DNA from: an uncultured Acetatifactor sp.
GTDB taxonomy: Bacteria; Bacillota; Clostridia; Lachnospirales; Lachnospiraceae
Direction: 5' to 3'
Assembly (NCBI GenBank): GCA_910577665.1
Contig: CAJTOJ010000001.1
Span: 124,001-188,000, forward strand
Length of the DNA: 64,000 nt
Part shown: positions 24,104 to 32,247 of the stretch, piece after piece
Layout of the letters: every line of letters begins with the position of its first letter
How positions within the stretch are numbered: position 1 is the first letter of the stretch
Position numbers and translations under genes: made by a program
The notes under the pieces: model-generated
Told to the model about the DNA's origin: nothing
The model's database searches: none
What the model saw: the letters and a program-made list of their open reading frames with translations, nothing else

Positions 24104-26344
24104 ATGGACGACAATCGAATTATTAAAACGGAATATGCACAGGAGATGCAGAAATCCTTCATCGACTATGCCATGAGTGTCATCATTGCCAGGGCGCTGC
24201 CAGATGTGCGGGACGGACTCAAGCCCGTACAGCGCAGGACGCTTTACGATATGTATGAGCTGGGGATCCGCTACGACAGGCCTTACCGGAAAAGTGCCCG
24301 TATCGTGGGGGACACCATGGGTAAATACCACCCCCACGGGGACAGCTCCATCTATGATTCCCTGGTTGTTATGAGCCAGGATTTCAAGAAAGGGATGCCT
24401 CTCATAGACGGGCACGGGAACTTTGGCAATATTGAGGGGGACGGTGCCGCTGCCATGCGTTACACCGAGGCCAGGCTCCAGAAAGTGACCCAGGAAGCTT
24501 TTCTGGGGGATCTGGACAAGGATGTGGTGGATTTTGTGTCCAATTTTGACGAGACAGAGAAGGAGCCTGCTGTACTCCCGGTGAAGATCCCCAATTTCCT
24601 GGTGAATGGTTCCGAAGGCATCGCCGTAGGCATGGCCACCAGCACGCCGCCCCACAACCTGGCGGAAGTGATTGATGCTACCAAAGCCTATATGCAAAAC
24701 AGTGAGATCTCCACGGAGGAGCTGATGCGCTACCTAAAGGGGCCGGATTTCCCCACTGGAGGTATCGTGACCAACAAGGACGAGCTTCTGGAAATCTATG
24801 AGACTGGTACCGGGAAGATCAGGATCCGGGGTAAAGTGGAATATGAGAAGCTGAAGGGTGGAAAGACCAATGTGGTAATCACCCAGATCCCTTATACCAT
24901 GATCGGACTGGGTATCTCCAAGTTCCTGTCCGATGTGGCGGCCCTGGCAGAGACGAAGAAGACCCAGGACATTGTGGATATCTCCAACCAGTCTTCCAAG
25001 GAGGGCATCCGGATTGTCATAGAGCTGAAAAAGGATGCGGATCCGGAAAATTTTGTAAACCTGCTCTACAAGAAGACCCGCCTGGAGGATACCTTCGGGG
25101 TGAATATGCTGGCCATTGCCGGGGGCAGGCCTGAGACCATGGGGCTGAAGGCTATTTTGAAGGCCAATGTGGATTTCCAGTTTGAAATCGCCACCAGGAA
25201 GTATACCAATCTGCTGGCCAAGGAGCGCGAAAGAAAGGAAGTCCAGGAGGGTCTGATCAAAGCCTGCAATGTAATTGACCTGATCATTGAGATCCTGCGC
25301 GGTTCCAAGGACCGGGCCATGGCGAAAGCCTGTCTGGTGGAAGGCAAGACCACCGGTATCAAGTTCCGCTCCAAAGAGTCCAAAGTAATGGCGTCCCAGC
25401 TTATGTTCACGGAACGGCAGGCCAACGCAATTCTGGAAATGCGTCTCTACAAACTGATCGGCCTGGAAATCGAAGCACTGATCAATGAGCACGAGGAGAC
25501 CATGGCCAATATCTACCGATACGAGGATATCTTAGAGCGCAGGGACTCCATGGCCCAGGTGATCATCAATGAACTGGAGGGGTACAAGAAGGAGTTCGGC
25601 AGGAAGCGGCGTACTTCCATAGAGAATGCCCAGGAGGCTGTATACCGGGAAAAGGAAGTGGAGGAGATGGAAGTGGTATTCCTTATGGATCGCTTCGGGT
25701 ATGCTAAGGTCATCGATGTGGCTACCTACGAGCGGAACAGGGAAGCCGCCGATGGGGAGAACAGATATGTGTTCACCTGCAAAAATACGGGAAAAGTCTG
25801 TCTGTTCACCGATACCGGACAACTCCATACCATCAAGGTATCCGATATCCCCTACGGGAGATTCAGGGACAAGGGTACGCCCATTGACAATATCAGCAAT
25901 TACAATTCCGAGAAGGAATCCATCGTATACCTTACCAGCCAGACCCAGTTGAACCTGCGGCAGGTAATCTTCGTTACGGCACAGTCCATGATGAAACTGG
26001 TGGACGGAGGGGAGTTTGACGTATCCAAGCGTACAGTGGCTGCCACAAAACTAGGTGAAGGAGACAGGGTGGTCAATGTGATGTCCCTTATGGATCAGAG
26101 GAATATTGTGCTTCAGACAAAGGAGGGATATTTCCTGCGTTTTCCCATGGAAGAAATCCCGGAGAAGAAAAAGGGAGCCGTGGGTGTCCGGGGCATGAAG
26201 CTTGGGGACAAGGATGAGGTGGAACATGTATATTATCTTACAAACGGGGTGGAAACATCCATCGAATACAAAGGGAAACATGTCCTGCTGAACAATCTCA
26301 AGCCTGGTAAGCGGGACGCCAGAGGGACCAGGATAAGGGTGTAG
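24104..26344 (+). CDS. Type IIA topoisomerase subunit A (GyrA/ParC family)
   Basis: DNA-cleaving subunit, 746 residues. The catalytic Tyr120 is in AAMRYTEARL, and the quinolone-determining region reads KYHPHGDSSIYDSL. The breakage-reunion domain and coiled coil run to about residue 505; the remaining 240 residues form a beta-pinwheel-type C-terminal domain. I see no Q-[KR]-R-G-G-[KR]-G GyrA box, which gyrase needs to wrap DNA and supercoil, so a topoisomerase IV-like role is at least as likely as gyrase. It follows the B subunit by 21 bases. It is shorter than typical GyrA (about 820-870). Confidence 0.87.
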   Translation: MDDNRIIKTEYAQEMQKSFIDYAMSVIIARALPDVRDGLKPVQRRTLYDMYELGIRYDRPYRKSARIVGDTMGKYHPHGDSSIYDSLVVMSQDFKKGMPLIDGHGNFGNIEGDGAAAMRYTEARLQKVTQEAFLGDLDKDVVDFVSNFDETEKEPAVLPVKIPNFLVNGSEGIAVGMATSTPPHNLAEVIDATKAYMQNSEISTEELMRYLKGPDFPTGGIVTNKDELLEIYETGTGKIRIRGKVEYEKLKGGKTNVVITQIPYTMIGLGISKFLSDVAALAETKKTQDIVDISNQSSKEGIRIVIELKKDADPENFVNLLYKKTRLEDTFGVNMLAIAGGRPETMGLKAILKANVDFQFEIATRKYTNLLAKERERKEVQEGLIKACNVIDLIIEILRGSKDRAMAKACLVEGKTTGIKFRSKESKVMASQLMFTERQANAILEMRLYKLIGLEIEALINEHEETMANIYRYEDILERRDSMAQVIINELEGYKKEFGRKRRTSIENAQEAVYREKEVEEMEVVFLMDRFGYAKVIDVATYERNREAADGENRYVFTCKNTGKVCLFTDTGQLHTIKVSDIPYGRFRDKGTPIDNISNYNSEKESIVYLTSQTQLNLRQVIFVTAQSMMKLVDGGEFDVSKRTVAATKLGEGDRVVNVMSLMDQRNIVLQTKEGYFLRFPMEEIPEKKKGAVGVRGMKLGDKDEVEHVYYLTNGVETSIEYKGKHVLLNNLKPGKRDARGTRIRV

Positions 26345-26379
26345 GGAATGCCACAAAATATAGGACGGAGGAGAACTTT

Positions 26380-26937
26380 ATGAGAGTAATTGCAGGAAGT
26401 GCCAGAAGCCTTCCGCTGAAATGTCCGGAGGGACTGGATGTGAGACCTACCACCGACAGGATCAAGGAGACCCTGTTCAATATGCTACAGGCGGATGTGC
26501 CCGGCAGTATTTTCCTGGATCTGTTCAGTGGAAGCGGCGCCATTGGCATAGAAGCTTTGAGCCGGGGTGCCGAAAAAGCGTATTTCCTGGAGAATTCTGT
26601 AAAGGCATTCTCCTGTATTTCGCAAAATCTGGCATTTACGAAACTGGAGAACCGTGCTATAGTAATAAAGCAGGATGTGTGCAGCGCACTTGGAAGCATC
26701 CGGGAGAGGGAAGTGGATCTGGTATTTCTGGATCCGCCTTACCAAAGCGGCTATGAGCAGGATGTGCTGCGGGTTCTTGGAACCATGCCCTATGTGACAG
26801 CACAGACATTGATCATAGTGGAAGCCTCCCTGGAGGCAGCCTTTCCTTATCTGGGAGAACTTGGTTTTTTCCTGGACCGGGAGAAGCGTTACAAGACGAA
26901 CAAGCATGTATTTATCCGCAAAACCCGGCCTGTCTGA
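26380..26937 (+). CDS. rsmD: 16S rRNA (guanine966-N2)-methyltransferase RsmD
   Basis: SAM-dependent methyltransferase that modifies G966 of 16S rRNA. The 185 residues start MRVIAGSARSLPL and show the SAM-binding LDLFSGSGAIGIEALSRGA and catalytic DPPY. It is 36 bases after the topoisomerase A gene and upstream of coaD, the conserved ylbH-ylbI order of Firmicutes. Confidence 0.94.
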   Translation: MRVIAGSARSLPLKCPEGLDVRPTTDRIKETLFNMLQADVPGSIFLDLFSGSGAIGIEALSRGAEKAYFLENSVKAFSCISQNLAFTKLENRAIVIKQDVCSALGSIREREVDLVFLDPPYQSGYEQDVLRVLGTMPYVTAQTLIIVEASLEAAFPYLGELGFFLDREKRYKTNKHVFIRKTRPV

Positions 26938-27064
26938 AACCTGGCAGCAGACCAGGAAAGTACAGTTTGTACAGCCCCCGGGCCTGGGGAAAGTTGTTGC
27001 AGATTTGTTCCAGGCCAGGTAGGGCAGATAGAAACAGGAATAGAATACAGAGGCGGAAGTTGCA

Positions 27065-27553
27065 ATGAAGAGAGCAGTTTATCCGGGGAGCTTTGACCCG
27101 GTTACATATGGCCATCTGGATGTGATCAGACGGGCTGCTGAGATATTTGATGTGCTGATTGTCAGTGTTTTGAATAATCAGGTAAAGACACCGTTGTTTT
27201 CTGTAGAAGAACGTGTTAAGATATTGAAGGAAGCCACAAAAGATATGCCCAATGTGGAGGTGGACAGCTTCAGCGGTTTGCTGATCAACTATGCGGCAGC
27301 GCACAATCTGCATGTGGCTGTCAGGGGACTGAGGGCTATTACGGACTTCGAATACGAATTACAGATTGCCCAGACGAACCGCAAGCTTTCCCATGGGAAA
27401 CTGGATACCATGTTCCTCACCACCAGTCTGGAATATGCCTATCTGAGTTCCTCCAGTGTGAAAGAAATTGCCAGCTTTGGGGGTGACATCAGCCAATGTG
27501 TCCCTGACTTTGTGGCAAAGCTGATTTATGAAAAGTATCATATCCGGCAGTAA
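27065..27553 (+). CDS. coaD: Phosphopantetheine adenylyltransferase
   Basis: Fourth step of coenzyme A synthesis: transfer of AMP to 4'-phosphopantetheine. The 162-residue product begins MKRAVYPGSFDPVTYGHLDV, containing the T/HxGH nucleotidyltransferase motif, and has VRGLRAITDFEYELQ and the ISSS-like SSSSVKEIA motif near the C-terminus. GAGGCGGAAG precedes the ATG. It lies between rsmD and sporulation gene ylbJ, a conserved Firmicutes neighbourhood. Confidence 0.96.
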   Translation: MKRAVYPGSFDPVTYGHLDVIRRAAEIFDVLIVSVLNNQVKTPLFSVEERVKILKEATKDMPNVEVDSFSGLLINYAAAHNLHVAVRGLRAITDFEYELQIAQTNRKLSHGKLDTMFLTTSLEYAYLSSSSVKEIASFGGDISQCVPDFVAKLIYEKYHIRQ

Positions 27554-27634
27554 GAAAGTGCATGAAACAGTCTTCTGTAATGATTTCATGTGGGATCCGA
27601 ACACGCCTGGGATATCGTGAAAAGGAGCAAGCCC

Positions 27635-28225
27635 ATGAGCAGCAGGATAGAACAGTTAATAGATGAATTAGAAGATTATATCGAGAGCTGTAAGCCAAAA
27701 TTCATGTCCAACTCGGAGATCATTGTCAACAAGGATGAGATTGACGAACTGCTCCGGGAGCTTCGTATGAAAACCCCAGATGAGATCAAGCGTTACCAGA
27801 AGATCATCAGCAACAAGGAAGCGATCCTGAATGATGCCAGGGCCAAGGCGGATGCCTTGATCAATGAAGCCACGGAGCGCACCAATGAGCTTACCAGTGA
27901 ACATGAGATCATGCAGCAGGCCTATGCACAGGCCAATGAAGTGGTAACACAGGCGGCCAGACAAGCCCAGGAGATTCTGGACAAGGCCACCATGGAAGCC
28001 AATGAACTCCGCATGCAGGCAGCCCGGTACACAGAGGAGCGGCTTGCAGAGATAGAGTCTATCATCTTGTCTGCCATACAGGCCAGCAATTCCAATTATG
28101 GCAGCCTGATCGGATCCTTGAACCAGTATAAAGAGCTGATCCAATCCAACCGCAGTGCATTGCATCCCATTGAGGAAGAGAACCCAGCCGGACAGACGGC
28201 CGGAGACGGGCTTGACATCATTTAA
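27635..28225 (+). CDS. Coiled-coil protein (annotated elsewhere as ATPase subunit H-like)
   Basis: A 196-residue, almost wholly helical protein with a long coiled coil (about 30-165) rich in Ala, Glu, Gln and Arg. Such proteins are often labelled V-type ATPase subunit H-like or DivIVA-like on coiled-coil similarity only; I see no DivIVA N-terminal membrane-binding signature. ATG 27635 is chosen because AAAAGGAGC sits just upstream, replacing the in-frame start at 27590. It follows coaD in the same direction and is followed by a strong hairpin. Role unknown; a scaffold or division/sporulation function is speculation. Confidence 0.7.
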   Translation: MSSRIEQLIDELEDYIESCKPKFMSNSEIIVNKDEIDELLRELRMKTPDEIKRYQKIISNKEAILNDARAKADALINEATERTNELTSEHEIMQQAYAQANEVVTQAARQAQEILDKATMEANELRMQAARYTEERLAEIESIILSAIQASNSNYGSLIGSLNQYKELIQSNRSALHPIEEENPAGQTAGDGLDII

Positions 28226-28266
28226 GTCCTGCCATAGCCCGCAATTTGGAAGGCAGCATAAGACCG

Positions 28267-28300
28267 AAGAACCGGTTTTCCACGGGAAGCCGGTTCTTTC
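28267..28300 (+). terminator. Terminator after the coiled-coil gene
   Basis: AAGAACCGG pairs with CCGGTTCTT, and the stem continues through TTTTCC/GGGAAG around a CAC loop, followed by TCCTT. Long, nearly continuous stem; T-tract is weak. Confidence 0.65.
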
Positions 28301-28330
28301 CTTAAGATCACCATGTTTTGGAATGGTACA

Positions 28331-28349
28331 TGTGCGCTTAAAGCGCACA
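28331..28349. promoter_or_regulatory. Perfect 9+1+9 palindrome before the amidase gene
   Basis: TGTGCGCTT-A-AAGCGCACA ends 14 bases before the amidase start codon. It could be an operator or an RNA hairpin next to the ribosome binding site. Confidence 0.5.
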
Positions 28350-28362
28350 CAGGGTATAGTAT

Positions 28363-29739
28363 ATGCAGAATAGATTTCTTGAAAAAAGCCTCTGGGGATT
28401 CCTGTTGCCCGCCTTGTTATGCACCCTGCTTTTCCCTTTGCCGTCACAGGCAGCTCCCAGACTGCAGGATGTGGGAGAGGAGCTTGTCATTGTCATTGAT
28501 CCAGGGCATGGCGGAGAGAACCAGGGCACCATTGAGAACAATCATGAAGAGAAGACCATGACGCTTGTCACAGCCATGGCTATGTACCAGGAGCTCCAGC
28601 TCTATGAGAATGTCCAGGTCTATCTCACCAGAACCACGGACCAGGAGCTGTCCCTGAAGGAACGGGCAGAATATGCGGCCAGCGTGAATGCGGATTTTCT
28701 GTTCAGTATCCACTACAATGCCTCTGAGAACCATGAGCTGTTCGGCTCTGAAGTCTGGGTATCCTCCCTTTCCCCATACAATGGCTACGGGTATCAGTTT
28801 GGCTATGAGTTCCTTACGGATATGCGGGATAAGGGATTGTTCCTCCGAGGCGTGAAGACCCGCCTAAACAGTGCCGGGATCGACTATTATGGCATTATCC
28901 GGGAATCTGTGGCACTTCAGGTTCCCGCGCTGATCATTGAACATTGCCATGTGGACGAACAGCGGGATGCGGGATACTGTGACAGCAACGAGAAGCTGGA
29001 GGCATTTGGCAGGGCTGATGCCACCGCAGTAGCCAGATATTTTGGCCTTAAAAGCAGTGCCCTGCAGGTGGATTACTCGGATTATTCCCTGGCAGAGGTA
29101 CCCTTAGGAGGAATTGTACCTAAGACACTTCCGGATACCACGGCGCCGGATGTGTGTGAAATTGCATTTTCTTCTGCGGATTATGAGGCAGGGGTTCTGT
29201 CTTTGGAAGTGGCTGCTGCAGACTACGATTCCCCCCTGCTGTACTATTCCTATAGCTGTGACGGCGGGCGCACCTTCCAACCCAGGGAACCCTGGCCCGG
29301 AAGTGATACCCTGACAGGAAACTACTCTGACACCTTTACCTTGCAGCTAAAGGTGGAGTCCGGTATCTGTCCGGAAGTGATTGTCCGGGCCTATAACCTT
29401 TATGACCTCTATACGGAAAGCAACCTTTACGTCAGCCCGGAGACTTTTCTGTATGGTCAAAAGGAGCCGGAGGATGCAGACCAGGAGGAATCTTCCCTTA
29501 CAGGTCCTGAGGAGCCCAAGGCATCCCTGGAGGCCGCTTCCGGTCAGGTAACGCTGTCCCGGGAGGTTAGTTTTCTGGCTTTTCTGAAGATCAGTCTGGG
29601 AATTGTGGTGTTCTTGATGCTGTTGCTCGTCATTTCCCAGGCAATTGTCTATACAAAACGCAAAAAGCGCAGGCGACAGCGAAACCAGCAGTATCAGCAG
29701 AGAAACGACTGGGGAGAAACGAAGAACCAGCACAAGTAG
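28363..29739 (+). CDS. N-acetylmuramoyl-L-alanine amidase (Amidase_3), membrane-anchored
   Basis: Zinc amidase that cuts the peptide from glycan strands in the wall. The 458-residue product has a signal peptide (about 1-30, ending SQA), an Amidase_3 domain (about 40-230) with zinc ligands His49 in DPGHGG, the Glu of HEEKTM and the His of SIHYNA, and the catalytic Glu in LIIEHCHV. A beta-rich middle section follows, then one membrane helix near 405-428 and a basic cytoplasmic tail. A C-terminal anchor on this enzyme is less common than cell-wall-binding repeats. The ATG has only a weak AGGG nearby. Its 3' end overlaps convergent ylbJ by 46 bases. Confidence 0.88.
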   Translation: MQNRFLEKSLWGFLLPALLCTLLFPLPSQAAPRLQDVGEELVIVIDPGHGGENQGTIENNHEEKTMTLVTAMAMYQELQLYENVQVYLTRTTDQELSLKERAEYAASVNADFLFSIHYNASENHELFGSEVWVSSLSPYNGYGYQFGYEFLTDMRDKGLFLRGVKTRLNSAGIDYYGIIRESVALQVPALIIEHCHVDEQRDAGYCDSNEKLEAFGRADATAVARYFGLKSSALQVDYSDYSLAEVPLGGIVPKTLPDTTAPDVCEIAFSSADYEAGVLSLEVAAADYDSPLLYYSYSCDGGRTFQPREPWPGSDTLTGNYSDTFTLQLKVESGICPEVIVRAYNLYDLYTESNLYVSPETFLYGQKEPEDADQEESSLTGPEEPKASLEAASGQVTLSREVSFLAFLKISLGIVVFLMLLLVISQAIVYTKRKKRRRQRNQQYQQRNDWGETKNQHK

Positions 29740-30722
29740 TAAGCTGCTGTGAGTACAGTCAGCGCACATTTGTGAGAGACATATGCAGATATGGAGAGTC
29801 CGGTGTCCCTGATAGAGCTGTAAGTCTGGGCGATGCAGCTAAGGCCACCGAAGGAAAGGGCCAGAAGACTGTACAGGGGCAGGGTATCCTGTAGCATGGC
29901 CAGCCCGCCTGTAATCTCAAGCAGAGGGGCCAGGATGGGAACCGGCCTGCCAGCCAGCACATGTGGCGCCAGGTTCATCAGATTGAACAGAATCATATAT
30001 CCCCCAAGCATAAGGATACTCCTTAGGGAGGACAGGATAGAGGTATCCAGCTCTTCCAGCAGCCGCTCCCAGAAGATGGGATGGGATCCTGCTTTCCTGG
30101 CAGGCTTCCGAAAAGAAGCCATATGTAAATCGGCCTGGGCCGCCAAGGCAGGAACGCCGGGTTGTTTTCCGGCAACTGTATCCTGGACTGCAAGGGCTAT
30201 CTCATCCGGTGTAGTATGTCTGTTTCCAAGATCCCTATAGACAGTATAACGAAGCACCAGACCATAGAGCAAGGGGATCCCATACATGCCAAACAGATAG
30301 GGCAGTACCAGCCGTCTGCCCAGAAGCGGCAGTACAAAGCTGCAGAAATAGACCGGGCCGATATTGTTGGTAAAAGCCAGGAGGTATCCGGCTTCCCTGT
30401 GCGTAATCAGCCCTTGTCTGCGCAGGTCCGCTGTGACCCTGGCCCCCATGGGAAAGCCGCAGAGAAAGCCAATCAGCATACAGTAGCAGACGTTTTTCCG
30501 AATTCGGTAGAGGGGACCTGCCAGTGGATAGAGGATCAGGGAGATTTTCTCCGATAGCCGTAACCGGATCATGACACCGGACAGAATCATAAACGGGAGC
30601 AGGGAAGGAATCATCTTCCTAAACCACAGATCCAGTCCGGACAGGGCATAGGCAAGGCTTTCCTGGGAATGCAGCAGGATACAGCCTGCCAGGAACAGAA
30701 ACACAAGGGTGAGAAACGGCAT
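29694..30722 (-). CDS. ylbJ: Sporulation integral membrane protein YlbJ
   Basis: A 342-residue polytopic membrane protein with paired nucleoside-recognition (Gate) domains: the first contains PSLLPFMILSGVMI and GFLCGFPMGARVTADL, followed by LLAFTNNIGPVYF, and the second lies near residues 225-330. YlbJ is needed for spore formation in Bacillus and sits beside coaD there too; here it is inverted and separated by the coiled-coil and amidase genes. On the minus strand AAAAGGAGGT precedes the ATG. Its end overlaps the amidase gene tail-to-tail. Confidence 0.87.
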   Translation of the reverse strand: MPFLTLVFLFLAGCILLHSQESLAYALSGLDLWFRKMIPSLLPFMILSGVMIRLRLSEKISLILYPLAGPLYRIRKNVCYCMLIGFLCGFPMGARVTADLRRQGLITHREAGYLLAFTNNIGPVYFCSFVLPLLGRRLVLPYLFGMYGIPLLYGLVLRYTVYRDLGNRHTTPDEIALAVQDTVAGKQPGVPALAAQADLHMASFRKPARKAGSHPIFWERLLEELDTSILSSLRSILMLGGYMILFNLMNLAPHVLAGRPVPILAPLLEITGGLAMLQDTLPLYSLLALSFGGLSCIAQTYSSIRDTGLSISAYVSHKCALTVLTAAYYLCWFFVSPQSFLC

Positions 30723-30769
30723 GGGTGTATTACCTCCTTTTCCCCAATATATGAACCGGGAGTCGGATT

Positions 30770-31483
30770 ATGCGTCTTGATAAATTTTTATGTGAAATGA
30801 ATCTTGGCACCAGGAGCCAGGTAAAGGACTATGTGCGGCAGGGGCATGTGACAGTGAATGGCTTGCCGGAAAAAGCAGCAGAACGCAAAATAGACATCAA
30901 CCATGACCTGGTCTGCTTCCAGGGGCGTCTGCTTTCATACAGGCAATATGTGTATTATATGCTCAACAAGCCCATAGGTGTAGTGTCTGCCACCAGGGAC
31001 AATCACACAGAGACGGTGGTGGATCTTCTTGGAACCGGCCATCGGGCAGATATCTTTCCGGTAGGTCGTCTGGACAAAGACACGGAAGGGTTTCTGCTGC
31101 TGACCAATGACGGGGAGCTGGCCCACAGGCTGCTTGCACCGGGAAGGCATGTGGATAAGGTCTACCAGGTGAAGGTGGCACATCCTCTTTCCAGCCAGGA
31201 TGTGACTTGTCTGGAACAAGGTGTGGACATTGGAGAGGAGACATACACATTGCCTGCCAGGGTAGAAGTCGTTGACAGGGACCAGATCCTGCTTACCATC
31301 CAGGAGGGCAGATTCCATCAGGTAAAGAGGATGCTGCAAGCGGTGGATAACCAGGTCATGGCCTTGAAGCGGGTCTCCTTCGGCGGGCTTGTCCTGGATC
31401 CGGGGCTGGAACCAGGGGCATACCGGGAACTGACACCGGGGGAAGTGGAGCTCTTGCAGAAGGCCGGTTCCAAAAAAGGATGA
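30770..31483 (+). CDS. RsuA/RluB family pseudouridine synthase
   Basis: Converts uridine to pseudouridine in 16S or 23S rRNA. The 237 residues comprise an S4 RNA-binding domain (MRLDKFLCEMNLGTRSQV) and the catalytic domain with GRLDKDTEGFLLLTNDG, whose Asp is the nucleophile, plus EGRFHQVKRML. The length and motif spacing fit RsuA (16S U516), but RluB/E/F cannot be excluded. The start diverges from ylbJ with 47 bases between. HAD and YgiQ genes follow in the same direction. Confidence 0.9.
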   Translation: MRLDKFLCEMNLGTRSQVKDYVRQGHVTVNGLPEKAAERKIDINHDLVCFQGRLLSYRQYVYYMLNKPIGVVSATRDNHTETVVDLLGTGHRADIFPVGRLDKDTEGFLLLTNDGELAHRLLAPGRHVDKVYQVKVAHPLSSQDVTCLEQGVDIGEETYTLPARVEVVDRDQILLTIQEGRFHQVKRMLQAVDNQVMALKRVSFGGLVLDPGLEPGAYRELTPGEVELLQKAGSKKG

Positions 31484-31523
31484 ACAAAGGGAAAACGCGA
31501 AGGACAGGAGGCGGACAGGATAC

Positions 31524-32183
31524 ATGAGCAAAGAAATGTTCCGGAACATAGATGCAGTGATTTTTGATATGGATGGCACACTGGTGGACTCCATGTGGAT
31601 GTGGAGAGCCATAGATATTGAGTATCTGGGCAGGTTCCGGATTCCCCTGCCGGAAGGGCTCCAGTCCAGGATTGAGGGAATGAGCTTTCATGAGACAGCA
31701 GTATATTTCAAGGAACACTTTCCCATTCCGGACTCCCTGGAGGAGATCAAAGACCAGTGGAACCGGATGGCCTGGGACAAGTATGCCAATGAGGTGCCCT
31801 TAAAACCAGGAATCCCGGAATTCCTGGCTGAATGTACAAACCGGGGAATCCTGCTGGGGATTGCCACCAGCAATTCCAGGGAACTGGTGGAAAACATTGC
31901 CAGCGTACATGATCTGCGGGCGCATTTTAGCTGTATCATGACCGGTAGTGATGTGGAGCGGGGGAAACCGGCACCTGACATTTACCTGGCAGTGGCCAGG
32001 GAACTTGGCGTGAAACCTGACCGCTGTCTGGTATTCGAGGACATTGTACCCGGTATCCAGGCAGGGAAGAATGCAGGGATGAAGGTCTGTGCTGTGGAGG
32101 ACGCCTATTCTGCAGGACAGTCAGACCGGAAACGAAAACTGGCAGATTATTATATTCCTGATTATTATGGGATCTTCGACTGA
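31524..32183 (+). CDS. HAD superfamily hydrolase (phosphoglucomutase-like, IA)
   Basis: A 219-residue haloacid-dehalogenase phosphatase. Motif I FDMDGTLVDS carries the nucleophilic Asp, motif II is the GIATSNS region, and motifs III/IV include GKPAPDIYL and VFEDIVPGIQAGKNAGM. An alpha-helical cap (about 25-85) places it in subfamily IA with beta-phosphoglucomutase and 2-deoxyglucose-6-phosphatase. The substrate is unknown. It starts 40 bases after the pseudouridine synthase gene. Confidence 0.9.
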   Translation: MSKEMFRNIDAVIFDMDGTLVDSMWMWRAIDIEYLGRFRIPLPEGLQSRIEGMSFHETAVYFKEHFPIPDSLEEIKDQWNRMAWDKYANEVPLKPGIPEFLAECTNRGILLGIATSNSRELVENIASVHDLRAHFSCIMTGSDVERGKPAPDIYLAVARELGVKPDRCLVFEDIVPGIQAGKNAGMKVCAVEDAYSAGQSDRKRKLADYYIPDYYGIFD

Positions 32184-32247
32184 TTTATGAGCCAGGAACC
32201 ATTGGAAATTTAACTGACAGACCCCAAAAAGCGGGTGAAGGAGCCGT

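Noticed and set aside
28356..28361. TATAGT as a -10 element for the amidase gene
   Set aside because: It would start transcription after the ATG at 28363, and no -35 lies at proper distance.
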